A DNA stretch of 64,000 bases from Pinus tabuliformis (taxonomy: Eukaryota > Streptophyta > Pinopsida > Pinales > Pinaceae), in NCBI GenBank assembly GCA_031772625.1, contig CM062818.1, forward strand, positions 215,071,742 to 215,135,741. Direction: 5' to 3'. This document shows, in pieces, positions 42,806-52,699 of the stretch. Positions within the stretch are counted from its first letter, which is position 1; each line of letters begins with the position of its first letter. The position numbers were made by a program, and so were the translations under genes. The notes beneath the pieces are model-generated. The model was not told the DNA's origin, did not search any database, and worked only from the letters and a program-made list of their open reading frames with translations.

Positions 42806-42852
42806 AGTATTTCTAGACTCTTTCATGGAATGTTTCTTTTCCATTTTCCTAA

Positions 42853-42853
<1 letters not shown>

Positions 42854-42913
<60 letters not shown>

Positions 42914-42959
42914 TATATATATATATAGATATATACATACATACATACATACATACATA
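42854..42959. repeat. Compound (TA)n (GATA) (TACA)n microsatellite
   Basis: A long TA run is followed by GATA interruptions and about six TACA units. ORFs called across it on both strands are low-complexity and not genes. Confidence 0.95.
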
Positions 42960-43691
42960 TGGCAAGTTGATTCTTTAGTGGTTGTTTCCAGTTATGGTTA
43001 TTTACTTTTATTCTACATACAATTAAGATTGGAAACATCTACATGTGCAAATTATTTCTACAATTAAGTTTCATTTGCAATAGTTAACGCTTATTTTGAG
43101 AACCAATAACGAAGTGCAAGGAACTCTGCTCAGGTGCAAGAACTGGTTTCTTGTCACAGGATCGAAGTGCTCAGAATCCTTAAGGTTTGAGCCCTTGCAT
43201 GAAGTCAATAATATTTCATAAGACACAACTTATACCTCTCGCATAAACCTTTCTGCCTACACTAGTGCAAGCAGATTGCGATAAGTATAGGACTGACTAG
43301 TGCAAGAAGGAAATATTTAAGAAAGCAGGTTTAAGGGCCACTTTACAAGATTGCTAAATTGTTTCTACTAAAGAGAAATATAATCATATACTCAGTGATT
43401 AAACATTGATGAGTTGGAGTGATTGTCTTTTTATTTTGATTCCTTTTTCAAATGCATTCTTTCTTGTTCTAGAACTAGATTACTTTGATGATTCAGTTGT
43501 ATTTTACTCTTTCCAATTCAATTCTACAAGTTCCCATTTAAGAAGGTAGGAATTTACATCAAAAAGGTTCATACCATCTCTGGCATTTCCTGTGCTTCAT
43601 CGCTAAGTTTATAGATCCCCTAGGTTGACAATTAAGTGTTGAGGAGTTACTTAAGTGCAATTCCTGCACCCAACATCCACCACCCATTGCA

Positions 43692-44885
43692 CCAGAGTTA
43701 ACAATAAAACCACCTAAGTGAGTTGTACATAAGTCTACATTCAACCCTCGAGCTCAAGCAACACAAAACTATAACCTAGTAGAAGATCTAGCTCAGTCAC
43801 CTTCTGCTATGTCGATGCTTGAGGTGCTTCAAAACTATCCCTCCCAAAATCAAGCTTTATTGTTAGCAATTGGTGGAATTGATCCAACGGATTCCAATCT
43901 TGTGGTTTTTAACCATGCAGGGTATACGCCACAATTAACAGCTCAATTAGCTTTCCTGATCCAAGTAAAGTCTTTGAATAAAGTCGTTCACCAAACCATT
44001 GTTGACGAGGGTGAATCTAATTGTATCATGTCAATGAATTGCTGGAAAACACTTGGCTCACCACCTTTGTCACGGTCACATACAACGTTAAAAGCTTTTT
44101 ATAGTCGCACTTATATGCCTTATGGAATTTTAAGTAACCTGCAGATAGAACTAGGGGGAAAAACTGTAACTATTGAAGTTGAGGTCATTGACAAACCCCT
44201 TGACTACAACATTTTGCTAGGAAGACCTTCGGTTTATGCTATGGTTGTTGTGGTTTCGACATACTTTCGTATGACCACTTTCCCTCATAAAGGCGAAATC
44301 ACAGTAATTGATCAACTCAGCTTCTTTTCCTCTAGTTCACAGGCTACTGGAAGTATTCTATTAGTTCACAAACCCTCGATATCTCTTCAGAACGTTGGAG
44401 TAGGTCTCTTCAAAGATTCTTCCATAATGGGTACCTTTTCATTACCGTCACCATCACAAATGGCAGAAGTTGCAAAATTTGAGACTTGCAACATGATATC
44501 TTCCACTTCATCTGATTCATGGAACATTTCCAATAATTCTGAAGTTGATATGCATAATGAAACCATGCCGCTAAGCCCCATTGAGCTTGCATAGCAATCA
44601 ATCTTTTTGGCTTGTGCAACAAACCCAAATCCATTATCACCAATTGTATGGGTTGATCGTTCGTTAGAATATGGTACTTCCTCATATCCTTTTTCCTGTA
44701 CATTTTCTACTGATGAAGGAATCATCCAATCAATTATGACAGAAGAAGAACCAGGGGTAGATTATCATCATTGATCCCACCTTTCATATCACATAGAAGA
44801 TATTCCAAATGAACCAAATCACCTTTCAATTGTTGATTTCCTTTAGAATTCTGTATTTATAGACATAGTCGATTCTGAACGAAAC
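43692..44885 (+). pseudogene. Gypsy-C protease and linker
   Basis: The frame from 43809 reads 'AMSMLEVLQNYPSQNQALL', with 'VDEGESNCIMSMNCWKTLG' (D-E-G active site) and 'YNILLGRPSVYAM'. The linker then runs to a TAG at about 44592. It is homologous to Gypsy-B 37524-38400 and better preserved: the frame is open for 261 codons. Further linker pieces with TGA and TAG stops lead into RT. Confidence 0.85.
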
Positions 44886-45800
44886 TTGTCAAATATCAAA
44901 GAAACCATTTCTATTGACATTTTGACCAAACCTAGAATTGTAGAAAACATCCATGCTGGAAAATATTGTTCTCCATCAGAACTTGAAACTTACTGTGCTC
45001 TTTTCCATGAATTTCACGATATATTTGCTTGGTCATATGAGGAAATTCGAGGAATTGATTCTAGTATTATTGAACATGAGATTAAAATGTATCATGATGT
45101 CAAACTGATATGAAAACACCTCTGTCATGTTCATCCAAAGAAGGTTGTTGCAATCAAAGCAGAAATTGAAAAGCTTTTGCATGCTGGTTTCATTTACCCA
45201 GTTCCACTTACCGATTGGGTTTCAAATCTTATTCCTATCATGAAGAAACAAGGAACAATACGAGTGTGTGTTGATTATAGGATGTTAATAACGCTTGTCC
45301 AAAAGACAACTATCCCACTCCCTTTATCGACCAGATAATTGATGATTGTGCCAGATGTGAAATATTCTAATCTATGGATGGTTGTTCCGGCTATAATCAG
45401 ATCAATATCTACCCAAAATACCAATATAAAACTACTTTTGTTTGTCCCTGGGGCACATTCGCATATAGGAAACTCCCTTTTGGTTTGAAGAATGCTGGGG
45501 AAACTTTTTAGAAGGCAATAAATTATGCCTTCCATGGCATCAAACACATTTTTCAACCCTATCTAGATGATTTACCTGCTCGTTCATGGAAACAGGTTGA
45601 TCACCTGCAACATCTGAGAGCTATATTTTTATGGTGCCGACACTACAAAATTCGACTCAATCCACATAAATGTGTGTTTTGTGTTAGTTCTAGTCATTTT
45701 ATTGGTTTTGTACTGTCTAAAGAAGGAATTCGACTGGACCCTTTGAAGGTTAAGGAAATTCTTGATTTTCCTCCACCTTCCAATTTACTATAGTTACAAA
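44886..45800 (+). pseudogene. Gypsy-C reverse transcriptase
   Basis: Contains 'FAWSYEEIRGIDSSIIEHE', 'HPKKVVAIKAEIEKLLHAGF', 'WVSNLIPIMKKQGTIRVCVD', 'LPFGLKNAG' and 'YLDD' (45560-45571). The fingers segment missing from Gypsy-B is present here. TGA near 45112, a shift near 45290 and TAGs break it. The RT end ('FLRRFIPNYAKMAKGFT'-like) leads to RNase H. Confidence 0.85.
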
Positions 45801-45899
45801 GACTCCAAGGGAAGGCTAACTTTCTAAGGAGGTTCATTCCCAACTATGCTAAAATGGCTAAAGGATTTACTCATCTTTCGAAAAAGGGGATTCCCTTCC

Positions 45900-46606
45900 A
45901 TTGGTATCAGGTTGCGTAAGCTTCCTTTGATGCTCTTCAGGATACCTTGATTCGAGCATCATTAATGTATGCCCCTAATTATCAAAACGACTAATTCCTG
46001 TATCTCGTCGCTGCAGATACAACCATTGCTATGGTTTTAGTCCAAGAAGAAGATGGGACTAAACATCTGATCTATTATTTGAGTCGCAATCTCAATGATA
46101 TGGAAGTTAAGTACTCTTATGTTGAAAAGATAGCTTTGGCTATTATTCAAGCTATACAGAGATTTCGCCACTATATCCTGCTCTGAAAGACCACTGTCAT
46201 TTCGGATTGCAACCCTATGACATACATCTTGTCACATCAATTACTGGGGGGGAAATATTTGAAATGGATCGTCATTTTGTAGGAGTTTGATTTGGAATTC
46301 ATTAAATCCAAATCAAATAAATCTCTAGTCTTTTCCGAGCTTCTTTGTGACCTTCCCTCTACCGATATCGATTCAACAATGGAACCATCAATTCCAGATG
46401 AGTCTCTATTTCTGATTTCGTCATCTGACCCATGGTATGGAGATATACTGATCTATCTCCAAACCCAAACTTTCCAGCCTGATACCTCTCACTCGCAACA
46501 GCGACGTATTCGTTACCAAGCCAAAGATTATCTTATCATTGGCAAAACTATTTACCGTTGTGGTATCGATACGATTACGGAGATGCCTCACTCAGGAGGA
46601 AGCTGA
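45900..46606 (+). pseudogene. Gypsy-C classical RNase H and start of integrase
   Basis: Reads 'YLVAADTTIAMVLVQEEDG', 'IYYLSRNLNDMEVKYSYVEK', 'FRHYILL', 'TTVISDCNPMTYILSHQLLG' and 'GKYLKWIVIL'. The residues D (VAADTT), E (YVEK) and D (VISD) that form the RNase H active site are present. The sequence then passes into the variable tether and the integrase N-terminal zone (open 46292-46606). Confidence 0.82.
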
Positions 46607-47661
46607 GAAAGCTTTGAATGATTACTATTCCAATGCTTGTGGTGGACATTTATCTAGTTATGCTACCACACAGAAGATTCTTCATGTTGGTTATATTTAA
46701 TGATTTCATTATTGCTGTCAAAAGTTGTCATGCATGCTAGATTTTTTATCGCAAAACACGATTACCACCTACGCCACTACATCCTATCGTCGTTGTTGGA
46801 CCATTTGCAAAATGGGGCATTGATTTTATGACATGTAACCCTACCTCGGCCGGGGGGCATGGGTATATTATTTTCGTCGTGGACTATTTTACAAAATGGG
46901 CTGAGGCCATGACTACATTAAATAAAAGTGGTGAGATGGATGCTATTTTTTCTTCAACCATGTGGTTGCACGGTTCGATGTGCCACAAGCTATAGTTAAA
47001 GATCATGATTCGCATTTTCGCAACCATATGATGACTGAATTGACTTCCAAGTTAGGACTTTTGCTTGATAGTTCTACCCCTTATAATCCATAAGCTAATG
47101 GACAAGTTGAAGCTATCAACAAAACCCTTAAGGGAATGCTTCAACGAATGATAGGAGTTCATAAACGAAACTGGCATTTAATCATGTACTTGACTTTGTG
47201 GGCTTAACGAACCTCGATAAGAAATGCAACTGGATTCACACCATTTCAATTGGTGTATGGTAGACTAGAGGCAATCTTGCCTGTGCAATGTGAATTTTCA
47301 TCATTAAAATTCATGATTGACCTGTTACCTGACACTTCTGAAGAAGAAGCATGTTTCTTAGGGCTCATCCATCTAGATGAAACACGTCGTGAAGCTACAT
47401 TAGCTAATGAAGCACGTAAGAAAGGAGTTAAGGCACAATATGACCAAAATGTCAAGCCTCGCATTTTCTCAGAGAAGACCTGGTCTTGCTTTATGATCAA
47501 GAAGTTGATAAACTAGGAGCAGGGAAATTTGAACCATTATGGATGTGCCCCTATATTTTCAACCATGTTTTGGCAAAAGGTGCTTATGCATTAGTTGATT
47601 AACATGGAATTCCATTGTCATAGCCCCGAAATGGGTTGTATTTGAAACGTTACTATGCCTG
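46607..47661 (+). pseudogene. Gypsy-C integrase
   Basis: Over several frames this reads 'FAKWGIDFMTCNPTSAGG' (first catalytic Asp, 46822), 'IVKDHDSHFR'-type second Asp (about 47001) and the Glu of 'GQVEAINKTLKGMLQRMIG' (about 47109). Then come 'ATGFTPFQLVYG', 'ANEARKKGVKAQYDQNV' and a GPY/F-like C-terminal part ending 'YLKRYYA' at a TGA near 47660. The D-D-E triad is recognisable, but frameshifts and stops inactivate it. There is no chromodomain. Confidence 0.83.
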
Positions 47662-47779
47662 ATTTTACGTAATAATAAGCACTATATATATACTTTGATT
47701 GCGTGTGTGTGTGTCGCAGTGTGAATTTTAGAGTTTTTATGTGGTTAAGTAATCCACTTTTCATTTGTTGCATATATAA

Positions 47780-48190
47780 GAATCTTTGGAACCATTTTTT
47801 GGTTATGCCAATGGTGCTAGTTGTAGTACACAGAATCTATCTTCTACAACATGGGCCATATTCACTCCAAGTGGTGAGTTAGTGAGTTTTCAAGGGATTT
47901 GTATTAGTTGCTCTACAAACAATATCCCTAAGTATACCGCATTGATCGAACTCCTCTCTGATGCCATTTCACTTGGAATTCACCAAATCATCATTAGGAT
48001 GGACTCACAACTTGTTGTACTTCAACTTACAAATGTTTACACCATCTGAAATCCAACAATTTATCTACATTCCTTAGAGTTCGTCTCTTGGAAAGACATT
48101 TTGATTACATGCAACATCAACACATTTCCAATAACTTTAACACATTAACTGATTCATTAGAAAACTATGTGTTAAACAAACATTTATGAC
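47780..48190 (+). pseudogene. Gypsy-C archaeal-type RNase H, located after integrase
   Basis: The open frame 47786-48049 reads 'YANGASCSTQNLSSTTWAIF', 'SGELVSFQG', 'IPKYTALIELLSDAISLGI' and 'IIIRMDSQLVVLQL'. These are the hallmarks of the archaeal-type RNase H that Tat-like elements carry in addition to their own RNase H. The first catalytic residue of F-D-G-A is Asn here. The later E and D (ALIELL, MDSQ) remain. After a TGA, 'LERHFDYMQHQHIS' and 'NTLTDSLENYVLN'-like text continue the domain. It lies 3' of integrase. Confidence 0.75.
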
Positions 48191-48371
48191 ACATGTAAAA
48201 AAAAAAAATTCAATTGACATCAATAATTGAATAGAATTGCACATTACCATATAAAAACATTGAAAGTAAAATAGATAGATGTTTAAAGATTTTACAAAAT
48301 TTGTGTCCAAGGCATGTTGGTCATCTGACCTCAAAACTCAAAATGCATATAGAAAAACATCCTAAGTAGAC
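48191..48371. other. Short spacer
   Basis: A12 run and unique AT-rich sequence between Gypsy-C and the minus-strand gene fragment. No feature recognised. Confidence 0.5.
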
Positions 48372-48942
48372 CTAATGATGATGATGATAACAGGTCATAG
48401 CCTGAGCTATCATGCGTAATAGCCTCATCCAATGGCTAGGTACACAAATAGTATGGCGCTGCAGCCTCATCGGTAACTCCTCGATACAGATATCTAGAAT
48501 ACCGAGAGTTAACCCCTCTATATGATCATGAAACTCTGCCAGTGTCTTGGTCAAATCCAAATCCTAGAGAACTTCTCTTCCGACATTTCTATGTGTTGGT
48601 TCACCTGGCTCCTGTTGATGATCCATTGGTCAAACAGTACCAACATCTGCATGCATGAGAACATTTTTAGTTTACTCTTGGAAACATCAAAAACAAAAAA
48701 ACATGTAGAAACTTAAAAAATTAAAAACACTCTGTCAAAACAATTTACCTATAGCACCCCATTGGGAACCCACTAGTAACCTCAAATATAGATCTCCACA
48801 AAAGTCCATCCTTGCATATGGATGCTCCTCGATGACAATGTGTCATTGACTGAGCCAACTAAATAATGTAGGAGGAAATGAGATTGATGATTGAACAGCA
48901 TGTTAAGCCATCAACTCAACCCATCTCTGCATCCGTGGATCT
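48372..48942 (-). pseudogene. Last two exons of an unidentified spliced gene
   Basis: On the minus strand, exon A (48942-48749) reads 'RDPRMQRWVELM', 'SFPPTLFSWLSQ' and 'HPYARMDFCGDLYLRLLVGS'. It ends at a GT donor (48748-48747). The intron is 102 bp with acceptor 'atgcag'. Exon B (48646-48372) continues in the same phase with 'DLTKTLAEFHDHIEGLTLG' and 'ILDICIEELPMRLQRHTIC', and ends 'CYHHHH' and TAG. In-frame stops (two TGA, a TAA and a TAG) show decay. The clean splice phase argues for a real former gene. I do not recognise the family; a transposase-derived or plant-mobile-domain type protein is possible. The upstream part is lost where Gypsy-D's LTR begins. Confidence 0.45.
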
Positions 48943-48945
48943 CTG

Positions 48946-49900
48946 CAAGGACAGTTTTGGGTCCAATATCTCATATTTTGGGTCGAATTTTGTAATAAAC
49001 TTGTAAAAACTCCACATTTTGTGGTCGTGGAGCGTGAAGGTGTCATGAGTCATAAAGGGTTGTTCGCCCTCATTTTTGTAAAGTAAATTTGGCTATAAAA
49101 TATCTACCCAGGGTTCTCGGACCATGGGATTGTATAAAAAGAGCTAAGTAAGTAAGCTCTAAGTAGTGCAGATAATTCTTAGAGAGTCATAGCTCTGAAA
49201 GTAAAAAGTCTGATTTTTGGGTCGTAGCATAGGTAGAGGCTCTGCAGCTGAGTGCATAGAGGCCTAGGGTGGAAGTCCATAGCTGAGTGCACAGACCCCT
49301 CCAGCTATGTGTGCAGTGTGAATAGAGTCTGTAATCACTTGAAGATATCAATAAAGATGAGTATTCTGTTAATTTTGCGTCTTTGTTCCGATTAATGCAT
49401 CTTTTCATGTTGTGTATGAATTTCATTTATAATTCTTATGTGATGCACGAATGTATGTAATTACATTGGATAACTGAATGCAAATAAGGATATCTATTTA
49501 CAGAGTGATAACTGTGATTATCTAATAAGATAAGTAATATTCTTAAGATAACTTGACAATCTGTGCAATAAGCTACCTTAGTAGCGCGAAAGTATCTGAA
49601 CTGAAGATTAGGGTTGTGCAAAGGTCTGTCATACTTTTCATGGAGGTATCAAAGGGAGGAATAAGGGGCTAGGTTGACAGAGCCCTAGAACTTAATGACA
49701 TGTGAAAAAGAAGGAATGAAAGGAATAAATTGACATCACAACCATCTCAGGGTGCAGAAACTTGGTTCCAGCATCCCCCCATACTGCTTTGGGTGAGACT
49801 TCGGTCTGCGCTCCGTGGACTGGTGTCTAAAGGGCCAGTAGTATAGGGACTTGTTTGGATAACTAATGCTAAACTTGGGTCAGGCCCCAACAGGCCAACA
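48946..49900 (+). repeat. Gypsy-D 5' LTR
   Basis: Aligns with the reverse complement of the Gypsy-E LTRs ('acattttgtggtc', 'tggagcg', 'gaccatgggattgtataaa'). It ends 'ggccaaca' at 49900. The first about 20 bases of the family LTR are not recognisable. A TATA box 'tataaaaag' lies near 49134. Confidence 0.82.
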
Positions 49901-49902
49901 AA

Positions 49903-49919
49903 TGGTTTTGTTGCCAGGA
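49903..49919 (+). promoter_or_regulatory. Gypsy-D primer-binding site
   Basis: 'tggttttgttgccagga' starts two bases after the LTR. Gypsy-E has the aligned 'tggttccattgtcgaga'. The shared pattern TGGTTCCGTTGCC... resembles the tRNA-Asp class, but the exact tRNA is uncertain. Confidence 0.6.
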
Positions 49920-49920
49920 T

Positions 49921-50669
49921 CAGAATCTACATAAGAGATGTATGATGTCGTATCACTGGAATCCAACTAAGAAAGAGATCGGAGACTAGTTGGATAGGAA
50001 GATCCACAAATTCATGGCATAGGAGAACAGAAGTCCACGACTGAAAAAGGAACAGTGGGTAGACAGGTACCTATATACAGAAATATATGAGACCTTTTTC
50101 TGTTCCTTTCCAGTTGAGCTATATGAGTGGATCACAAAGATAGCAGATAGCCAAGGAAGGTGGAGACTTGACGGTCCTATTGTTTGGACCCCGGAGTTAG
50201 TACAGATATTGGAAGCATCTGAGGATAAGATCACCCATGCTGTCGATCATTGGCTCGATCGCATCATAGGAAGATTTGTGACTGAATTCGCAGTCGATAC
50301 CTCAGTCAGCTACAGCGAGGTAGAGTAGTGCTTTTTCAAAGGACTGTGAGGTAAGCATTTGATATCATTGAATGCCTAGATTAAAATGTTATTGTGCAAA
50401 AAGCAAGTTATGTAGATACCTTGATGTTCAGGGTTATGCGAAGCGGAAAAACTTACAAGAATCAAGGGAGAAAGGGTCCTAAATATATACCATTGATTTC
50501 ACCTCCACGAGGTGACGAAGAGAGAGTAGCACAGGCTTCTTTGTGAAGTGCTATTCAGTTAATAAAACAAGGATTCCCATGACTGCCACCTCCACCCACA
50601 CCACCTCCAACTTCACCAACATCACATGCGATTTCACCCGTACCACCTCTGCCTCCACCGTAGTTCAGT
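49921..50669 (+). pseudogene. Gypsy-D gag, N-terminal region
   Basis: In shifting frames the sequence reads 'PVELYEWITKIADSQGRW', 'DGPIVWTPELVQILEASED' and 'AVDHWLDRI'. The same text is found at the start of Gypsy-E's internal region. A Pro-rich segment with CCACC repeats (50577-50662) follows, just before the capsid. Stops and shifts are frequent. The original start codon is not certain. Confidence 0.6.
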
Positions 50670-51425
50670 ATGGCAAATTCAATAAAGTTTCCTTTATTCA
50701 AAGGCTTAGGAAATGAGGATCTGGACCAGTTCTGGTTCGTCATGAAAGCCATATGGGAAGCACAGGGCGTTATAGATGATCACATGAAGAAGAAAACGCT
50801 GGTTAGTGCTCTCCATGATCATGCACTAACCTGGTACATCAAGTACTCTAATGATAACCCAAATGCTGGAGTGGCAGACATCCAAACCACGCTAAAAAAA
50901 GAATTCAATAGGCCTAAATCTGAAGCACAATCTATTGTAGAGTTCAAGGAAATCGCAATGCAACCAAGCGAGACCCCTTGGGAAGATCAGAGGTTGAAGT
51001 GTTAAATCTAGGAAATTAATATGAACCTAACAGACAGACAACACCGCGAATGGTTTGTGGCTTCACTCCTGCAACACCTAAGGGTTTTGCTATCACAACA
51101 GAAGATAACAACTCAAGCAGAGGCCTTGGAGATTGCAATGAGACTGCATGAAACACTGATGCAAGATCCAAATCTGGGGGTTTAGCAGATCCATGCGCAG
51201 TTGAAAAATATTTTCCTTGAGATGTAAAGTTTGAAGCAGGATAGAACAATTCAACTAGAGGTGCGCGAAGAGGTATGGTGCCTGAAATGCAAGGTTCAGG
51301 GGCATGACAAAGACCATTGCCTATTCTTTGTGAACTATATTGCAGGAGGAGGATTGATGCCTTTGAGGGCAGAAGCTTAGGCAGGACTGAGCGTGGGGCC
51401 TGCATTGTGGTGCGCTATATGTCAG
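50670..51425 (+). pseudogene. Gypsy-D gag, first capsid domain and first zinc-finger motifs
   Basis: The open frame from ATG 50670 reads 'FPLFKGLGNEDLDQFWFVMK', 'KKKTLVSALHDHALTWYIKY' and 'DIQTTLKKEFNRPKSEAQS', a retrotransposon-gag capsid domain. TAA 51003 and TAG 51009 break the frame. It continues with 'HREWFVASLLQHLRVLL', 'TQAEALEIAMRLHETLM' and a CX2CX4HX4C knuckle (CLKCKVQGHDKDHC, about 51282-51323). The next Cys motif, 'WCAICQ', is cut at 51425 by Gypsy-E. Confidence 0.82.
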
Positions 51426-52386
51426 TGTTGGCTTGTGGGGACTTGACCTAGGACCAACATTAGTTAGCCAAACAAATCCCTACACTACTAGTCCTTTCGG
51501 CATCAACCTGTAGAGTGTGGACTGAAGTCTCACTTGAAGCACTATGGGGGGATGCTGGAACCAAGTTTTCGCACCCTTGAGATGGATGTGATGTCATTTT
51601 ATTCCAACTATACCTAGCTTCACGCAGGTTTCTTATCTATCTGCTCTACCCTTCAGTACCTTCGCGAAATGATACAATCGACTTTTGTGCAGCCCTAACT
51701 AGGGTTGATATGCTTTCACGCTGCTAGGGCATCGAACTATGATATTTCCCTAAACTACACTAAGTATCTTACTTATCTTATTAACAAATCTTAGTTAGCT
51801 TCACATGAACAGATGTTCTTACTTGTGTTCACCTAAACAATACAGTTATTCGCATTTGCGCATGATATAAAAATCAAAAGCGAAATTCATACCCAATATA
51901 ATAGATGCATGAATAGGAAATAAAGGCACGGAAATTATAGAATACTTCTCTTTATTGATAATTCCAGATGATTACAGACTCGACTAGCCCTCCACACTGA
52001 GCTGCAGGGGTCCATGCACTCAGCTGCGGACTTCTAGGCCTCTGCGCACTCAGCTGCAGAGCCTCTACGTATGCTATGACTCAAACTTACACTTCTACTC
52101 AAAGCTATCTCTCATACATCATTCCATCATTCTTCCTTCTTAATTTCTTCTTTAACTACTTAGAGCTTCGCTCTATTTACACAATCCCATGGTCCATGGA
52201 CCATGGGTAGATCTTTTACAACTAACATTACATTATCAAAATAAGGGCAGACAACCCTATGACTCTTTAATATCTATGCACTCCGTGACCACAAAATGCG
52301 GAGTCTCTACTTTAGGATTACAAAAATTGGACCAAAATATGGGCTTTAAGCCCCAAAACTGTCCTTGGGGGATCCCGCGCCCAACA
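51426..52386 (-). repeat. Gypsy-E 3' LTR
   Basis: 961 bp with ends TGTTGG...CCAACA (plus-strand view). It is about 65 bp longer than the other LTR because of a segment near 52105-52165 and differs at many positions, so the insertion is old. It contains a 22-bp palindrome (52186-52207). Confidence 0.93.
52186..52207. promoter_or_regulatory. Perfect 22-bp palindrome upstream of the LTR TATA box
   Basis: CCCATGGTCCA is followed by its exact reverse complement, TGGACCATGGG. In the element's direction it lies just upstream of the TATA region. In the other Gypsy-E LTR and the Gypsy-D LTR the outer arms are kept to varying degrees while the centre has changed. Confidence 0.7.
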
Positions 52387-52398
52387 GGCCCCCAACAC
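52387..52398 (-). promoter_or_regulatory. Gypsy-E polypurine tract
   Basis: The minus strand reads a G-rich 'gtgttgggggcc' directly before the LTR start at 52386. Confidence 0.6.
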
Positions 52399-52699
52399 AA
52401 ACATCATGACTCACCCTCGAGTCACTCTGCAAGTGCAAAGATCTTAGCGCAAAGACCTCCCAGCTCTGTTTGGATTACTGCAACGTCGGCAGCGCACTGA
52501 GTGGTCGCCTGCTGGACTTCTCCTACGCATTATTCAGTGACTATTGCTAAACTGCTACTCTGAATATTTTGTTGAGCTACCTGAAGTTTCGTGAGCTTCC
52601 CTTCAATGGAGGCTGTGATCACGTAGGCCTCTTCAATCCATGGTTGTAGGTACACTTTTAAGACCGCTACCTTATGCCGAGCAGCATCCACCTATTCCT

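Larger units (their letters stand above)
41607..43671 (+). repeat. Putative LTR of the X2 element and adjoining non-coding sequence
   Basis: Starts TG at 41607 after the purine tract. It has a TATA box 'tctataaag' at 42172-42180 and a downstream GC-poor region with AATAAA-like motifs, as in an LTR promoter. The right end was not identified and no second copy is present, so the extent is uncertain. Inside lie a hairpin (42424-42465), a 104-bp tandem duplication (42598-42805) and a compound microsatellite (42854-42959). Confidence 0.45.
43672..48190 (+). mobile_element. Gypsy-C: Tat-like Ty3/gypsy pol, 5' truncated
   Basis: Aligns with Gypsy-B from the start of protease (43692 matches about 37524). 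It continues through RT, RNase H, integrase and a second, archaeal-type RNase H. Neither gag nor LTRs are present, so it is truncated at both ends. It lies in the same orientation as Gypsy-B, 4 kb downstream, with the X2 segment in between. The two may be separate insertions or one locus rearranged by recombination. Confidence 0.85.

Noticed and set aside
42728..43067. ORFs rich in Tyr/Ile on both strands
   Set aside because: They are translations of the TA/TACA microsatellite.
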